A DNA stretch of 64,000 nucleotides from Druceiella hillmani (GCA_039881145.1 JAYKKI010000095.1:5446501-5510500); one strand, 5' to 3'; shown: positions 24,294 through 36,728, numbered from the stretch's first letter. Numbers and translations: made by a program. Notes: generated from the letters alone by a model not told the origin.

Positions 24294-25520
24294 TTAAAAA
24301 CACTGTTTTTCCTTTCCCTTCACAACCCACCACTCAGTTATATTTCGATACCAATGATGCTTGATAAAAGGTTGATTAAGATATTTGCACAGGTCGCAGA
24401 ATGGATGCAATCCACCATTCACGTAAAGATTGGTATATGTGAGGATTTCCACATCGTAATAGTTTCTCCACCAGAAATATGCTTCATACGCGAATTTGTT
24501 TTTTATCAGAAAATTTAAATACCTAACTAATTTTTTTATTGAATAATTTCTCACATCTATGTAAGAGTTTGGTGGTAAGAATCGAGTATAATCTGCGCCA
24601 CCGTATACTACAGGTACAGTATCGTACTTAAGGGCTGTGAATACTTTTTCGGTAACGTAATCATTACAATTTGAGTTTTCGAAAGCTAGATAAAAATAAT
24701 AGGTCCTCTTGAGCATTTCGAAACATTTTTCTTCTTCGTCACGCGAACAAACCTTATTCCCACAACGTCCATATACATCCACATCAATTATATTCTCCAA
24801 CGATTTAATTAAGTTGAGTCGCATATTTTTTGACCAACAATTGGACACAAAAACTGCAATGGAGCGATTCTTGTGTGATAAATTTTTTTTCAGTTCTGAA
24901 TTTATTTCATGAAATCTTGCTGCAGCTGAAATCCAAGCTGGATTCTTGGTGGGCGCAACTACAATACCGGATTTGTTTATGAATTTGAAATAACTCCAAA
25001 CTATGTCAGAATCCAGGCGGTAGGTCATTGTTAAATTGAAGAAGTCCTCGAATGCGTATGGAACTGGATTTGGATAATTTTTCGCCGATTCAAGTAGAAA
25101 AAATGGATAAATTTGAGTGTTCAATTTATGGAATAAATGTTTATCTTTAGTATTAAATTTCCTTACTATTACAGCAGATGCATTCGGAAGTATTGTCCTG
25201 TTATTGGTTAAAACACAATTTGTTACTTCACATCCTCGACGAGTAAAAGCGTCACTTCCGTAACCGAACATGTAGTCTCCGGAAATGGAAAATGGATCCC
25301 ACAAAAGTATAACTTTAGGTTTAAGTGTTTGCATTCTTCGAATTTGTCTTTTATAATCGTAATTTATCGGGTTATCAGGGTCCAATATGACCAGATTGTT
25401 TAGTGTGAGAGTTCGAAATATAACAAGTATCACAGTTAAACTAAATAGAACAATAATGATTTTTTTAAATACGTAAGTCATTATCATTACTTTAATATTT
25501 ACAAAAAGTGTTAACGGCAT
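24294..25520 (-). CDS. Alpha-(1,3)-fucosyltransferase C-like (GT10), copy 2
   Basis: A single intact 408-codon frame, paralogous to 6414-7592. Family role: transfer of fucose from GDP-fucose to glycan acceptors in the Golgi lumen. The signal-anchor helix is at about residues 20-36. The frame has Met at 1, 12 and 14, and the start at 14 (MTYVFKK) gives the most usual short cytosolic tail. Catalytic landmarks: TYRLDSDIVWSYF (166-178), VFVSNC (223-228), DVDVYGRCG (246-254), the GT10 signature FENS...DYVTEK (280-292) and VPVVYGGADY (302-311), HPFCDLC (372-378) and a Trp pair near 397. Sequons include 107 (NRT), 113 (NAS), 162 (NLT), 182 (NKS), 213 (NLS), 218 (NRS) and 393 (NIT), more than in copy 1. 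The next gene-like unit upstream, at 27562-28770, is a pseudogene of this copy. The AT-rich codons match the region. Confidence 0.92.
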   Translation of the reverse strand: MPLTLFVNIKVMIMTYVFKKIIIVLFSLTVILVIFRTLTLNNLVILDPDNPINYDYKRQIRRMQTLKPKVILLWDPFSISGDYMFGYGSDAFTRRGCEVTNCVLTNNRTILPNASAVIVRKFNTKDKHLFHKLNTQIYPFFLLESAKNYPNPVPYAFEDFFNLTMTYRLDSDIVWSYFKFINKSGIVVAPTKNPAWISAAARFHEINSELKKNLSHKNRSIAVFVSNCWSKNMRLNLIKSLENIIDVDVYGRCGNKVCSRDEEEKCFEMLKRTYYFYLAFENSNCNDYVTEKVFTALKYDTVPVVYGGADYTRFLPPNSYIDVRNYSIKKLVRYLNFLIKNKFAYEAYFWWRNYYDVEILTYTNLYVNGGLHPFCDLCKYLNQPFIKHHWYRNITEWWVVKGKEKQCF

Positions 25521-26029
25521 TCACACAAATAATTCAAGTCATATATTTCTTTTTATTATAAAGCCTTCAGGTTTTGTTCCAGGTTTTGTTTTGTTTTTGA
25601 TTAACAATAGTCGTTAAATTGAATATTGCCGATGGTACAGATGTGTTGTGTATATTTTATGTGTTGAGTCAAGTGTAAAGCATTATAAAATAATAATGCT
25701 TAAGATTAAACACAAAATTTTTGGTTTTCACACTTTCTAAAAATATTTCACAGCACATTTTATTTATTAAAAATTAAAACACTTTCAATTAAAGTTTATT
25801 TAAAATAATATCCAAATAATTTAAAAGAGGCAGTCAGTTTACGTCAGTTCACGTTAGCCAATTTCGAGAACTATAATAATATGTGTATAGTTTATATACC
25901 TGATCCATTCTGTAACAGCTGTACACACCTTTTAATTGTTATACAATGGTAATGAATGCTAAATTAAATAAGAGTCTCCTTTAATGACCTCTTTTGTAGT
26001 TATATCAACTCGAAAGACATGTGTAATCC
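25521..26029. other. 5-prime flank of fucosyltransferase gene 2
   Basis: Promoter expected here on the minus strand; no clear core element found. Confidence 0.3.
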
Positions 26030-27000
26030 AATGCAAAATTATTCGGTGTGCTGTTTCAGTAAATTTTTTTTAAGATGTTCACTTTTTACAGAGGTTTCAA
26101 TTTTATTTATTTAATTTAATTTTTCACAAATAAATATAATATTATTTCTTCGTTTAAATTCAAAGTTTCAAGACAAATTCAATTGATTTTAATAGAATTC
26201 GTATTGACTGAAAAATGTCATTCAAAATTTAGTCTAATGCAAAATTCTTAAAATTTAATCTGTATCCCGCTCTTGTAATGATTTCTAGTTTCGAAAATTT
26301 CACTTTGTACAGAAGTTTCAACTTTATTTATTTTGTTTAAATTTAAATTTTCAAAACAAATTCAATTAATTTTAGTGGTACGCGCACTGACTTTGAAAAA
26401 TATTATTCAAATTTAGTCTCATACAAGTAAATCTCTTTAAGTTAAAGATGTATCCTGTACTAGAAGAAGTTTCTCGTTTCCAAATGTTCAATTTTCTTAG
26501 GAGTTTAAATTTTTTTTTATTTGGAGTCATTTTCAATTTTCAACACAATCTCAATTAATTTGTATGGTATTCGCACTGATTTTGGAAAATATTGTACAAA
26601 TTTCGTCTAATGTAAAATTTTTCAAATTTACCTAGTATATCATCCTAGAAGAAGTTTCTAATTTTGGAATTTTCACTTTCCTTAGGAGTTTCAATTTGAT
26701 TTACTTTGAGTATTTTTAAATTTTCAAGATAAGCTCAATTAATTTTTATGGTATTCGCAATGACTTTGGAAAATATTGTTCAAAATTTAGTACAATGCAA
26801 AATTTTTAAAATTTAACCTGTATATTATCCTAACAAACGCTTACAGTTTCGAAATTTTCCCTTTTTATAAGAGTTTCAACTTTATTTATTTAAACTTTCA
26901 AGAACTATACACTCTGTTTTAAAAGAATTTCCAAAATATTGTTCAAATTATATCTAATGTAAAAGTCTTAAAATTTGATTCTGAATTCCATTTCATTAAA
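26030..27000. repeat. Diverged satellite, about 185-bp period, about 5 units
   Basis: The CACTTT...GAGTTTCAA landmark recurs at about 26080, 26301, 26489, 26674 and 26859 (spacing 221, 188, 185, 185). Each unit also has a CAATTAATTTT-type word, a GTATTCGCA-type word and AATATTGTTCAAA. Units are diverged, so the array is old. Confidence 0.8.
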
Positions 27001-27561
27001 AGTATTTGTTTCGTAGTTTTAATTTTTATATTAATTCTAATTTTTGGTATAATTATTTAGTTTTAATTAGTTAAAATTAAAATTTTACAGAAACTAGTCA
27101 ATCGATTTTATTTAAATTTCCCTTGATTGTTCCTAATGCACCATGATTCTGTGTAGAGTATCATATTGTTCGTTCATGTATTTGTTATCTCTCAAATTAA
27201 AAATAATTTAATAAATTCTAATAAATATTATCATTATTTACTACATTAAAATTCCAGATAACACACGTTGTAATTATTATTACAATGTATAGAGAAAAAT
27301 GAAAGCAAACTTAAGTTAGGATTGGAAATTTATTTAAAAAAATCATGTCCAACGAGAGTATACAAACTCTCGTCTAACACCTTCAAAAACTGTTATATAT
27401 AGTTTTATACTTGTAGTTTAGAATTCTAAAAAATGATTGAGATGCTTAAAATCAATCTTTTAATATATGATAGCTCAAAAAAAATTTATAATTTTTAATA
27501 ACACGTAGAAATATACCAACAGTTTCAATGAGAGTTCAATCGTTTCTATCACTTATTTGTT
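27001..27561. other. AT-rich spacer
   Basis: No gene. Ends at the stop codon homologous to fucosyltransferase copy 2. Confidence 0.4.
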
Positions 27562-28770
27562 TTAAAAACACTGTTCATGCTTTCCCTCACCAATCCATGA
27601 CTCAGTTATATTTCGATACCGATGGTGCCGGATCAAAGGTTGGTTAAGATATTTGCATAGGTCGCACAATGGATGCAACCAATCATTCAGGTAACGACTC
27701 GTCTGAGGATTTCCACATGGTAATAGGCCTTCCACCAGAAATATGCCTGATATGCTGATTTATTGTCCATCAAAAAATTGAAATAATTAATTCTTTGATT
27801 TAATAATTTCTTATATTTATGTATGAATTTGGCGATAATAATATATTATAATCTGCGCCACCGGATACTATAGGTATACGGTATCGCGTTTGAGAGCAGT
27901 GAATACTTTTCTGTAACGTAATCATTACAATTTGAGTTTTCGAAAGATAGATAAAAATAATAGGTCCTTTTGAGCATTTGGAAATATTTTTCTTCTTCGT
28001 CGCGGAAACAAACTTTATTACCATGATGTCCATAAACATCTACGTCAATGAGATTTTTTAACTGTTTAATTATAGTGAATCGCATATTTTTTACCTGACA
28101 ATTGGATACAAAAATTTCGATGGAACGTTTCTTTTGTAATAATTTTTGTTAAATTCTGGATTTATTTCGTAGGATCTTTTTGTAGCTGAGATCCAAGCTG
28201 GATCCTTGATGGGAGCAGCTACGTCACCAGATTTATTTATGAATTTGAAATAACTCCAAACTATGTCAGTGTCTAGGCGTAGGTCACTTTTATATTGAAA
28301 AAGTCCTCGAACGCGTGTGGAACTGGATCCGGATAATTTTTGGCCGATTCGATTTGAAAAAAGGAACAACTCTAATTGTTCACTTGAAATGAATGTTTAT
28401 CTGAAACATTAACTTTCTGTATTAATACAGCTGATACGTTTGAGTAGTAGAGTCCTATTATTGGTTAAAATGCAGTTTTAAAGTAAAGTCATATTGTTGG
28501 TTAAAACACAGTTCGTTACTTCACATTCTCGACGAGTAAAAGTATCACTTCCGAAACCGAACATGTAGTCCCGGATATGGAAAATGTATCCCACAGAAGT
28601 ATATCTTTAGGTTTCAGTCTTTGCATTCTTCAACTTGTCTTTTGTAACCGAAACTTATTAAGTTCAAATTATTAAGTTAACGTTAAATATGTCCGGATTG
28701 TCTAATGTTAGAGATCGAAACGCGAAAAGTAAATAAAATAATTACATTTTTTGTTGTGTAAGGCACTATT
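27562..28770 (-). pseudogene. Alpha-(1,3)-fucosyltransferase pseudogene, copy 3
   Basis: Aligns end to end with copy 2, from the C-terminal stop at 27562-27564 back to the decayed anchor-helix region near 28760. Recognisable pieces are DVDVYGHHGNKVC and FENSNCNDYVTEK (27846-28085), then VSGGADYN...NSYINIRNY in another frame (27800-28039). LDTDIVWSYFKFINKSG and DPAWIS lie at 28091-28369. Single-base losses relative to copy 2 are seen at the codons for the conserved YRLD segment (about 28277) and just after VTEK (about 27910). About 40 bases are duplicated near 28458-28510 (repeated TTGGTTAAAA). Several frameshifts make it non-functional. Similarity is clearly higher to copy 2 than to copy 1, so it arose by a later tandem duplication. 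Confidence 0.9.
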
Positions 28771-29478
28771 TTGCTGTTATTTTACATTCACTAACAGAAG
28801 GATTTACTTAAGCATGCCAATAATTTTACTGGACGTTACTCGATATTTCCAACGCGATTATTACGCGTTCAAAAAATACTAGATAATATCACTAGTTTTC
28901 CCACATTAGGAATTGAAGTTGATTATTTAATAATAACTTTTATTTATGCAGTATTACTAACTGTGAAAATACAATTAAATTAAAGTTAATTTAAATTAAT
29001 GCTCAACTAATTAAAAAGAGACTAGTAGTTTATGTCAGTACAACTTAATGACTGATAACATATAGTTTAAATTCTTGAAACATTTTGCTACAGCTCTTTA
29101 CGATAATGTTGTTTATAAGCAATTAGAAGTTTTTAAACAGCCTTTTTAATACGGCGATAAGTTCCGTTTTATGGCTTTTCCAAACTTAAGATAAGAAATA
29201 TAAAGTATAAATTTAATGTTGTCTTGTAGCAGTAACTTACTATTTACATTGAAAAGGTGAGCAAATAATTTTGTACTCATTCATAGTCCGTTTTTATCGC
29301 AATAGACTATTAAAAATTTAAATGATTCACTAGTAAAGATAGTAGATGATATACTTTAAATTAAATATTAACAGTTATTTTGGGTTATACCTTGTGTTTA
29401 TTCTAAAAAATATTTAATTTCATGCTTTAGATGCTTTAAAGTATTTATATAAATAAATTAAAAACTATTACGCAAAAT
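28771..29478. other. AT-rich spacer
   Basis: Nothing recognised. Confidence 0.4.
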
Positions 29479-29785
29479 AATGTAAACTTAGGCTTTTTTA
29501 ACTTACAGTAATTAATAATTTATAGCAGTAATGTAAACTTAGGCTTTTTTAACTTAAAAAGAATGTAAACTTAGGCTTTTTTAACTTACAGTAATTAATA
29601 ATTTATAGCAGTAATGTAAACTTAGGCTTTTTTAACTTAAAAAGAATGTAAACTTAGACTTTTTTAACTTACAGTAATTAATCATTTATAGCAGTAATGT
29701 AAACTTAGGCTTTTTTAACTTAAAAAGAATGTAAACTTAGGCTTTTTTAACTTACAGTAATTAATAATTTATAGCAGTAATGTAG
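29479..29785. repeat. 83-bp tandem repeat with internal sub-repeat
   Basis: The word AATGTAAACTTAGGCTTTTT recurs seven times, alternately followed by CTTACAGTAATTAATAATTT and by CTTAAAAAG, so an approximately 51 plus 32 bp pair forms the 83-bp unit. About 3.7 units. Confidence 0.95.
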
Positions 29786-30234
29786 GAAAAAAAGTAATTT
29801 TCAATAAGTTATTGCAACAGAGACAAGCCGCCAACTGTTAATGTGGACACGTTTGTAAATTCCAATAATGCGGTTAATAAGAATATATCTAAGAGTGTAG
29901 CATTAACTACGTATTATGGAGAAAAAATTAAAGTCAGTGAAGGTACTAAAACCCAACAAAATAGAGTGCTGGTAGCTCTCTAGACTCTGATTTATATCAA
30001 ATAGATCAATGCGACAAAATCAGTTTCGGAGCGAGATGGGTAGGGGTCAGATATTGGTATATCAATAATAAAATAATAATCTAGATCCATAATAATAACC
30101 TAAGTATACAAGCTTCACTTCTTTTTAGGTTCAGCGAGTAAGTGTTTTAGTCACCATAAAAAATTATTAATCAGAATCAGTTTTATTGGGAGATGCTAAA
30201 TGATGTTGGTTATTTATTATTTTTTTCAAAGAAC
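29786..30234. other. Spacer
   Basis: No gene recognised. Confidence 0.4.
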
Positions 30235-30720
30235 TCAGCGCGTAAGTGGCCATTTTTTAGAACCGCTCAAATATCCGTCTGTCCGTTTATCGCACCAGTT
30301 TTCTCGGATACAGCTTTATGTAGAAACTTGAAATTTGGTATATTAATAAAAAATATTAATTCGCACATACCTCAATAACTAAAACTCAAAAATATTTCAA
30401 TGGAAATTTTGGGGGAGCAAGTTTTATTTTTAAGTTGCTTATATAACTGGTTGCCAACATTTTCGCTTGTAGAGTGTGGTATTAAACAAATAATTTTTTT
30501 TTAATTATATTATGTAGTATATCTTCAAAGAAGTATTGTCAAATATAAAAAAAAATAAAAAAAACACATCTTGTCCTCATTATGTTCGAAATACTCAAAT
30601 TGGAATTATGAATAAATTGGATATTTAGAAGCTTACGTAAAAGTTGTAGGATGGTGTATACTTACACCATGTTTTTTACATTTAATAGAGTGTGATGAGT
30701 TAATACAAGTACTAAAATTC
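30235..30720 (+). repeat. Dispersed repeat family X, partial copy
   Basis: Shares GTCTGTCCGTTTATCGC, AAACTTGAAATTTGGTAT and the central AGAAGCTTA segment with 8175-8760. The chance ORF at 30193-30378 comes from it. Confidence 0.5.
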
Positions 30721-30989
30721 TATATTAGCACAGGTGAGATGAAAATTGATGTAAATATGTTACTGTGAAAAAGTGATAAATTACCCAGTGAAAATATCTT
30801 AATAAAGTACTTAATATATTTCTTTATAATGATAGATATTTCTCATTATTATCAATTGGAGTCACAAATGTTTAACAATGATTACAATAACAATAACTAA
30901 TGGCGGATATTAAAAAATCTGAACAGTTTGATAGACAAAGACACGAACCTGAATATCTTCTAAGAAGTGCCGGTTGAGTGAGAATTTCA

Positions 30990-31400
30990 AGTTATTCGCG
31001 CAAAAGCAAATAATTCACTCCGTAACTACACGAAACATTTCAAACAACTAAATCGATCAATACGACTCAAGAACCGCTCAACAAAGAAAATGGGAAAGAT
31101 ATACTATTTAAAAATAATGAATATTTGTAAAAAATTCACTCAAGTATGATAGTTGTGCTGTCATATATCAGTGAACATTAAAATTTCTTGTTGTGCCATC
31201 ATATATCAGTGAATATTAAAAGCAAATAATTCACTCCGTAACTCCACGAAAAATTTCAAACAACTAAATCGATCAATACAACTCAAGAACCGCTCAAGAA
31301 AGAAAATGGGAAAGATATACTATTTAAAAATAATGAATATTTGTAAAAAAATCACACAAGTATGATAGTTGTGCCATCATATATCAGTGAATATTAAAAT
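30990..31400. repeat. Tandem duplication of about 215 bp
   Basis: AATTCACTCCGTAACT...CAACTAAATCGATCAATAC...ATATATCAGTGAA occurs at about 31012 and again at about 31227 with few differences. Confidence 0.85.
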
Positions 31401-32040
31401 TTATTTTGCGCTAATAAGTATTAATAGGAGTGGTTATATTTAACTTCCTTAATTTCACATTAAATTGTTATAGTTATTATTTGATTTCACATTAATTGTT
31501 ATAGTTATTCTTAATTTCACATTAATTGTTATAGTTATTAATTCACATTAATTGGTATAGTTATTAATTCTTAATTTCACATTAATTGTTATACTTATCA
31601 ATTCTTAATTTCACATTAATTGTTATAGTTATTAATTCACATTAATTGTTATAGTTATTAATTTTATAGTTATTTATAGTTATTAATTATTATAGTTATT
31701 TATATATTATTAATTTCACATTAATTGTTATAGTATATAGTTGTATATAGTTATTATATAGTCACATTAATTGTTATAGTATATAGTTGTATATAGTCAC
31801 ATTAATTGTTATAGTTATTAATTCACTTCCTTAATTTGACATTAATTGTTATAGTTATTATGATAAATTTATTTTGCGCTAATAAGTATTAATAGGAGTG
31901 GTTATATTTAACTTCCTTAATTTCACATTAAATTGTTATAGTTATTATTTGATTTCACATTAATTGTTATAGTTATTCTTAATTTCACATTAATTGTTAT
32001 AGTTATTTATAGTTATTAATTGTTATAGTTATTACTCTTT
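31400..32040. repeat. AT-rich minisatellite with ATTAATTGTTATAGTTATT core
   Basis: The core TTCACATTAATTGTTATAG recurs more than a dozen times with variable spacing. A larger block that starts TTTATTTTGCGCTAATAAG appears at about 31400 and again at about 31866. Confidence 0.9.
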
Positions 32041-33167
32041 TAATCGTCTCATATAGGTAAATTAACTCGATTTGTCCTAATATTATAAATACAATGTGCC
32101 TTTCTTTCACGTCGAAACAAAGCAACCAATCAATGTAATTTTTTATTAAGTTTTTTGGTAGACTAAAAATGATATATGATACTATTTAATTAGAAAAATC
32201 CCATTTCTTTGGGAAAATTCCTATTTGAAATTGAGAAAGTGCACAAAATGAATAAGAAGCAATGTCGCAACGAAACGACTTAATTTTTTGAAACGCTGCA
32301 TACGCAATATAAAGGTGAAACAGAATCACTCCCTTTAATCACTAATTTTGCGAGAAATATTTTTGTTTTCTTTGTCATTTTTTTATAAGGTCACAAAATA
32401 AAGATATAGTATTTGATTATTCGTGATGATAACAACGCGAGCTAAGCCGCGGGAAAACTTCATTAAAATATTGCTCTTACATAAAAATATTATGACGTAA
32501 AAGTAACCTCTAAACAAGATGTTATTCAGTGTAAATCTATTAAAAAAACAGTCTTTGTGGTTATTAATATCGAATGGCATATTGATAAAAGAGTACAATA
32601 TAGATTATACCAATAACGGTGGTGACATAATATGATATTATTTGGCGAGTTATTAATTTGGTTTTCGTGAATAAGTAACGTGAAATCACACCTTTGTTGA
32701 ACAGAGTCATGAAGTTTCCATACATAAGTATGGCATTCCATATACATTTAACAAATATTATACTTGAAATTATAAAAGAAACCATACATGCCATATCCCG
32801 AATTTACTTTATACTCCAATTATATTTGATTTATTTTAAATTTGACTGAAAATGAATCTTGTTCATAATTACTTCCGATAAAGACAAGAATATTGAACAA
32901 AACACAGAATATTGAACTTCTTTGTAGAAAATTACTTTGTAAAAAATATTGGTGTTAAAATTTGTCAAAGGGAATGGAACCACATAGTTTTTTGAGAAAA
33001 ATAATATCAAAACATTTGAGTTTCGATCAAGACTTAAATGGTTAGAGATCCGTGATCGATATTACCTCCATCTTCTATGTCCTTTTATATAATACATCTT
33101 TAATAATCTCGTTGCACTTTCATGACTCTGATCTAGATTCCAGTAGCTGACAGTCCATGGACTTGAG
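32041..33167. other. AT-rich spacer
   Basis: Overlapping minus-strand ORFs at 32383-32794 lie in different frames and show no motif; left unannotated. Confidence 0.4.
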
Positions 33168-33212
33168 TTACGTTTTAAAAAAAGAACTAAAGGTTCTTTT
33201 TTTAGAACGTAA
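33168..33212. repeat. 20-bp hairpin
   Basis: Arms 33168-33187 and 33193-33212 pair with one mismatch around TAAAG. Confidence 0.85.
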
Positions 33213-33234
33213 TACAAGTGAATTCTGCGGCATA

Positions 33235-33350
33235 AAATTACATTCTATAGAACATATTTTCCCGTATATGGTGCTAGATTGTTGAATCGACTAAACACAA
33301 ATACACAAGGTGAACTTTCATTATCTACGTCTAAAAGTCATCTGAAATGA
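33235..33350 (+). pseudogene. Possible LINE reverse-transcriptase C-terminal fragment
   Basis: A short frame reads YGARLLNRLN...LSLSTSKSHLK then a stop, similar in pattern to the C-terminal segment of non-LTR retrotransposon ORF2 proteins (aromatic-GA-hydrophobic-N-x-L, then an FK-like segment). Too short to be sure. Confidence 0.25.
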
Positions 33351-34667
33351 CATTACCTATCATGATCGGTAGATCGAAATTTCTTCCATACGCCATTCTT
33401 TCATTTCCTTGTGTTTTGTTTAGTTTAATATTAATTCCGTATTTTTCGTATTTACGTCTATGCATTATAAACATCCATATTTATTTTATAAGCGTCATTT
33501 ATTAGCGTTTAACTATCATTCAAAATATTTGTTCCAACATTTGATTTATTGTGGTTGTAAGCGATAGTAAGGGATTACTGTTGTAGCAATAAGTCTACCA
33601 CTTCATATGTTATAGTTTTCTAAGTTTTATAAAAAAATACACAAATTCTCCATACGGCGAAACATAGCCAATTTTATCTAATGGAAAACTTAACTATAAG
33701 TAAAATATACTTTCCGGAAACTTAACCGTAAGTAAAATATCCTACTTTATTGGTATATGGGTTTTAGTTCAGTAATACTTTCTAAAACTATTTTTTAAAA
33801 GGCTATCGTTAAAAAAACTACCAGATAAGAAAGAGACCGAATAAACTTACGAAGTTAGTCGGTGATTTTTGATCGAGATGCCAGACACTATGCTGAATAT
33901 ACCTTAATATACAATAAATAATCTCAAACAGCCGGCAGTTATAGAGGAAAAAAAATATCATAATGTCAGACATCATAAATGAATAATCTGGCAACTAAAT
34001 ATATTGGCTTGTGCTTTAATATCAAATAATGTGTTCATAAGTGTCAAAAGGTAAGACATTCAAGCATGCTTAATAGACATTAACCAACACCAGCACAGAA
34101 GAGAAATTTTTTTTTTCAAAACCGGTTAATAATAATGCTATGAATGTTTCGAATGACACATTTTGTTTAATTGTAAAAAAAAATGCTTTTAGCTCCAAAC
34201 TCTAAGAGGATTTTTGTAACTTTGTGACGTCTGTATATTAACGATGCATATATTTTAAGTCTCAAAGACAAATGGTTCGAAATTGGCTGAACAATAAAAA
34301 AAGTGATCCTATGAGAGTTAAGTTTTTGCATTTTGATGTAGGGAAATGCTTTGTTTTTGATGAAAGGAAACATTTTATTTTAAATATTTAGTGACATTTT
34401 AGGATTACATTTTATTTTTTTAAATACAAACTGTATTGATAAGCAAATATTGGAGATAGTGTTTGCTATTTTTCTACAATTTCCTCCTTTTTAAGATTCT
34501 GTAATCACACCTCCAAAGGAATCCTGCGTCATAACCGACCGTCTGTTAAAGTGTTATTATTTCTGTAGTATGTAAATGAAATTTTGCAATACGTTACTAA
34601 TGTATATCAAAATACTTCTAAAAATGTTTTAATATACCTCCCCACACGTTTAAAGTACGGCAACTTT
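33351..34667. other. AT-rich spacer
   Basis: No gene recognised; the minus-strand ORF at 34167-34373 is unsupported. Confidence 0.4.
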
Positions 34668-35285
34668 TAGGGTTCCGTATTCAAATGGCAAAAACGGAAC
34701 CCTTATAATTTCCTTCTGTCCGTCTGTCCGTCTGCCGGACCGTATGTTACAGCCATTTTACTCGTGAACTATTGGCACTATATAGATGAAATTTGGATGG
34801 CAGGTGTCTTCTATGTAATACTATGCAATGAAATAGTAAAATAATAAAAAAAATAATGTTAGGGGTGGCACTTCATGCTTGACTCCATAACTGAGGGATG
34901 GAAAAAATCCCATTGCACATAGATGTGTGTATCGTTAGATAGGTTTGAAAAATTATACGGAAGTTCCAAAATAACTTTTGTATTTAAGTCAATAGTTGGT
35001 CAGATATGCGCTTCTTAAATCTTAAAAATTTAAAAGTTCTTAGAGAGGCACTCAAACTTTAAAAAAAACGTGTGTAAAATTCTAAAAAAAATTAAGATAA
35101 TAGAACTTGAAAAAAATTTTAAAGAAAATTGGTTTGAATAAGATATGTTGTGTAGTACTGACGGAAGCAATAAATTTGTTTTTCACAGTATTTTTGAGAA
35201 AAAAAAACTATAAATTTAATATTGTTTGGTGCTACGGAATCCTTCGTGCGTGAGTCCGATTCGCACTTGCCGGTTATTTTGTTTG
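34668..35285 (+). repeat. Dispersed repeat family Y (GGGTTCCGTA type), copy 1
   Basis: Starts AGGGTTCCGT, quickly followed by its inverse ACGGAACCCT (a terminal hairpin), then GTCCGTCTGTCCGTCTG and a conserved GGGGTGGCACTTCAT. Ends TTCGTGCGTGAGTCCGA...CACTTGCCGGTT. Two more copies at 44271-44850 and 56302-56910, same orientation. This is a very common repeat type in Lepidoptera. No coding capacity. Confidence 0.75.
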
Positions 35286-35944
35286 TTTTCGCGTAGCCCA
35301 TTACATTAGGTTTTGTTTCATTGGACAATTGTTTTGAAATCATATAAAGATTTCATTTATTCATTTTTAAACTTCGTTTGCAAAATATTAAGTTTGAAAG
35401 TGACCTTCAATGTACATTCACCAAATTTCAATATTTCAAAACTTCGTAAAATTGTATGGAGTTTAATAAAAACTTTCAAATGTATGAATGATTTTTTGTT
35501 CTGTTATACATCTAACCTTGTATGGTTCCCATTTGAATTTAGCTGTTTTTGATTATTATATTGATATTCGTGAGTTAATCTATCACATTATCTAGTAGAA
35601 ATTCTGAGAGTGCAAATATCGCGTTAAATAAAAGTATTAACATTTACTGGACTTGTGAAAGAAATGTTCACACGATATAATTATAATGCGGTGTTTATAT
35701 AAAATGATAGTTAAACCAGGTGTTTATCTCCATTGTTTATCATATGTTAATAGAGGCGTAAGAACATGTTCTAAATTAAACAAAAAGACACACTATTTTA
35801 TCAACAGTTTATAGCAAGAATTAAAGCAAGCGAGACTTAGTGATAAAATAATGTGAACCGTGGTTGAAGGCCACTTCATATTAATTTTATTCAGGTTCTT
35901 ACTGGCGCATGCTGTGTGATGAAAGAAGTTAATAACTGGCTTTT
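35286..35944. other. AT-rich spacer
   Basis: No gene recognised. Confidence 0.4.
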
Positions 35945-36055
35945 TTATAATTGTCCGTTTTTAGGATTTTGTACCTCAAATGGAAAAATAAGATCATTCA
36001 CGTATCCATCTATCACAGGCGTTTTTCTCAGAAACTTGAAATGGAACATTGCGGC
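35945..36055 (+). repeat. Dispersed repeat family X, truncated
   Basis: Carries the start of the family (TCCGTTTTTAGGATTTTGTACC, a TATCCATCTATCACAG word and AGAAACTTGAAAT) and then breaks off. Confidence 0.4.
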
Positions 36056-36059
36056 AAAT

Positions 36060-36362
36060 AAGATCAGATCTCGAACTATATGGATAATATAAAAGAACCT
36101 GATGTAAATTGAAGATAATAAACTAGACTGGACGCCTAATTCGAATGTTCAGAATAGAAATACTAAAATAATCTTTCCGGCCACTCCAATATGCTCTAGA
36201 GGCAAACTCAGACTGAAGTTGACTCACTGCCTTGAAAAGGATTTACACGTTCTTGAGACAAAAAAACTGGAATACCATAGACAAAAACATATCACCCTCG
36301 AGGAAGCTCCTTGGGAAGACAAGGCGACTTTGGGCTATCGTGCCAATAAAGAAGAAAATAAA
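36060..36362 (+). pseudogene. Possible LINE C-terminal remnant
   Basis: The last part reads in one frame as LKLTHCLEKDLHVLETKK...LEEAPWEDKATLGYRANKEEN and then a stop. The C-x3-DL then W...A pattern resembles C-terminal tails of insect non-LTR retrotransposons. It abuts the Penelope-like fragment at 36364. Confidence 0.3.
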
Positions 36363-36363
36363 T

Positions 36364-36518
36364 ATTGAATATATTTGGCGTTAATTTTGTGGAAATTCAT
36401 TATTCACAATTAAATGAAACTATGTGATGTGGTATTGTTTCTACTTTCTTTAAGTTCTTTACCACGATCTAGGTTTCGTTGTATTAGAACATCTTCAGGT
36501 GGGCTATTAGCAAAGATT
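36364..36518 (-). mobile_element. Penelope-like (ribozyme-bearing) repeat fragment A
   Basis: Shares with 51766-51922 and 52756-52929 the words TTGAATATATTTGGCGTTAA, ATTCACAATTAAATGAA and CCTAGGTTTCGTTGTATTA. The identification as Penelope-like rests on the hammerhead-like motif on the minus strand and is an inference. Confidence 0.55.
36457..36515 (-). ncRNA. Hammerhead-ribozyme-like motif, degraded
   Basis: On the minus strand: CCAC, CTGAAGA, a stem with one mismatch, GAAAC and then GTGG. Stem III (CCTAGAT) has lost a pair, so it is probably inactive. Confidence 0.4.
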
Positions 36519-36728
36519 AACTCTTAGGAACATCCAACAGCATTTATATGTTTCAAACACAATAGCGGAAGCCGGGTTTGTGTGGGTTTTCCCACTGCTT
36601 ATGTTAGTGAGTTTATTGTAGGGGAGCGGTGTAGGTTTTATTATATTTCCTAGAGTTATACGACGAGAGACGAGAGTTATATTATAAACTCTAAAACTAT
36701 GTAATTTGTTTTTTCTGTTATATTTTTT
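36519..36728. other. Spacer
   Basis: Nothing recognised. Confidence 0.35.

Noticed and set aside
24709..24912. 67-codon plus-strand ORF
   Set aside because: Antisense shadow of fucosyltransferase copy 2.
31400..32040. CRISPR-like regularly repeated word
   Set aside because: Spacing is irregular, there are no unique spacers, and the context is eukaryotic; it is an AT-rich minisatellite.
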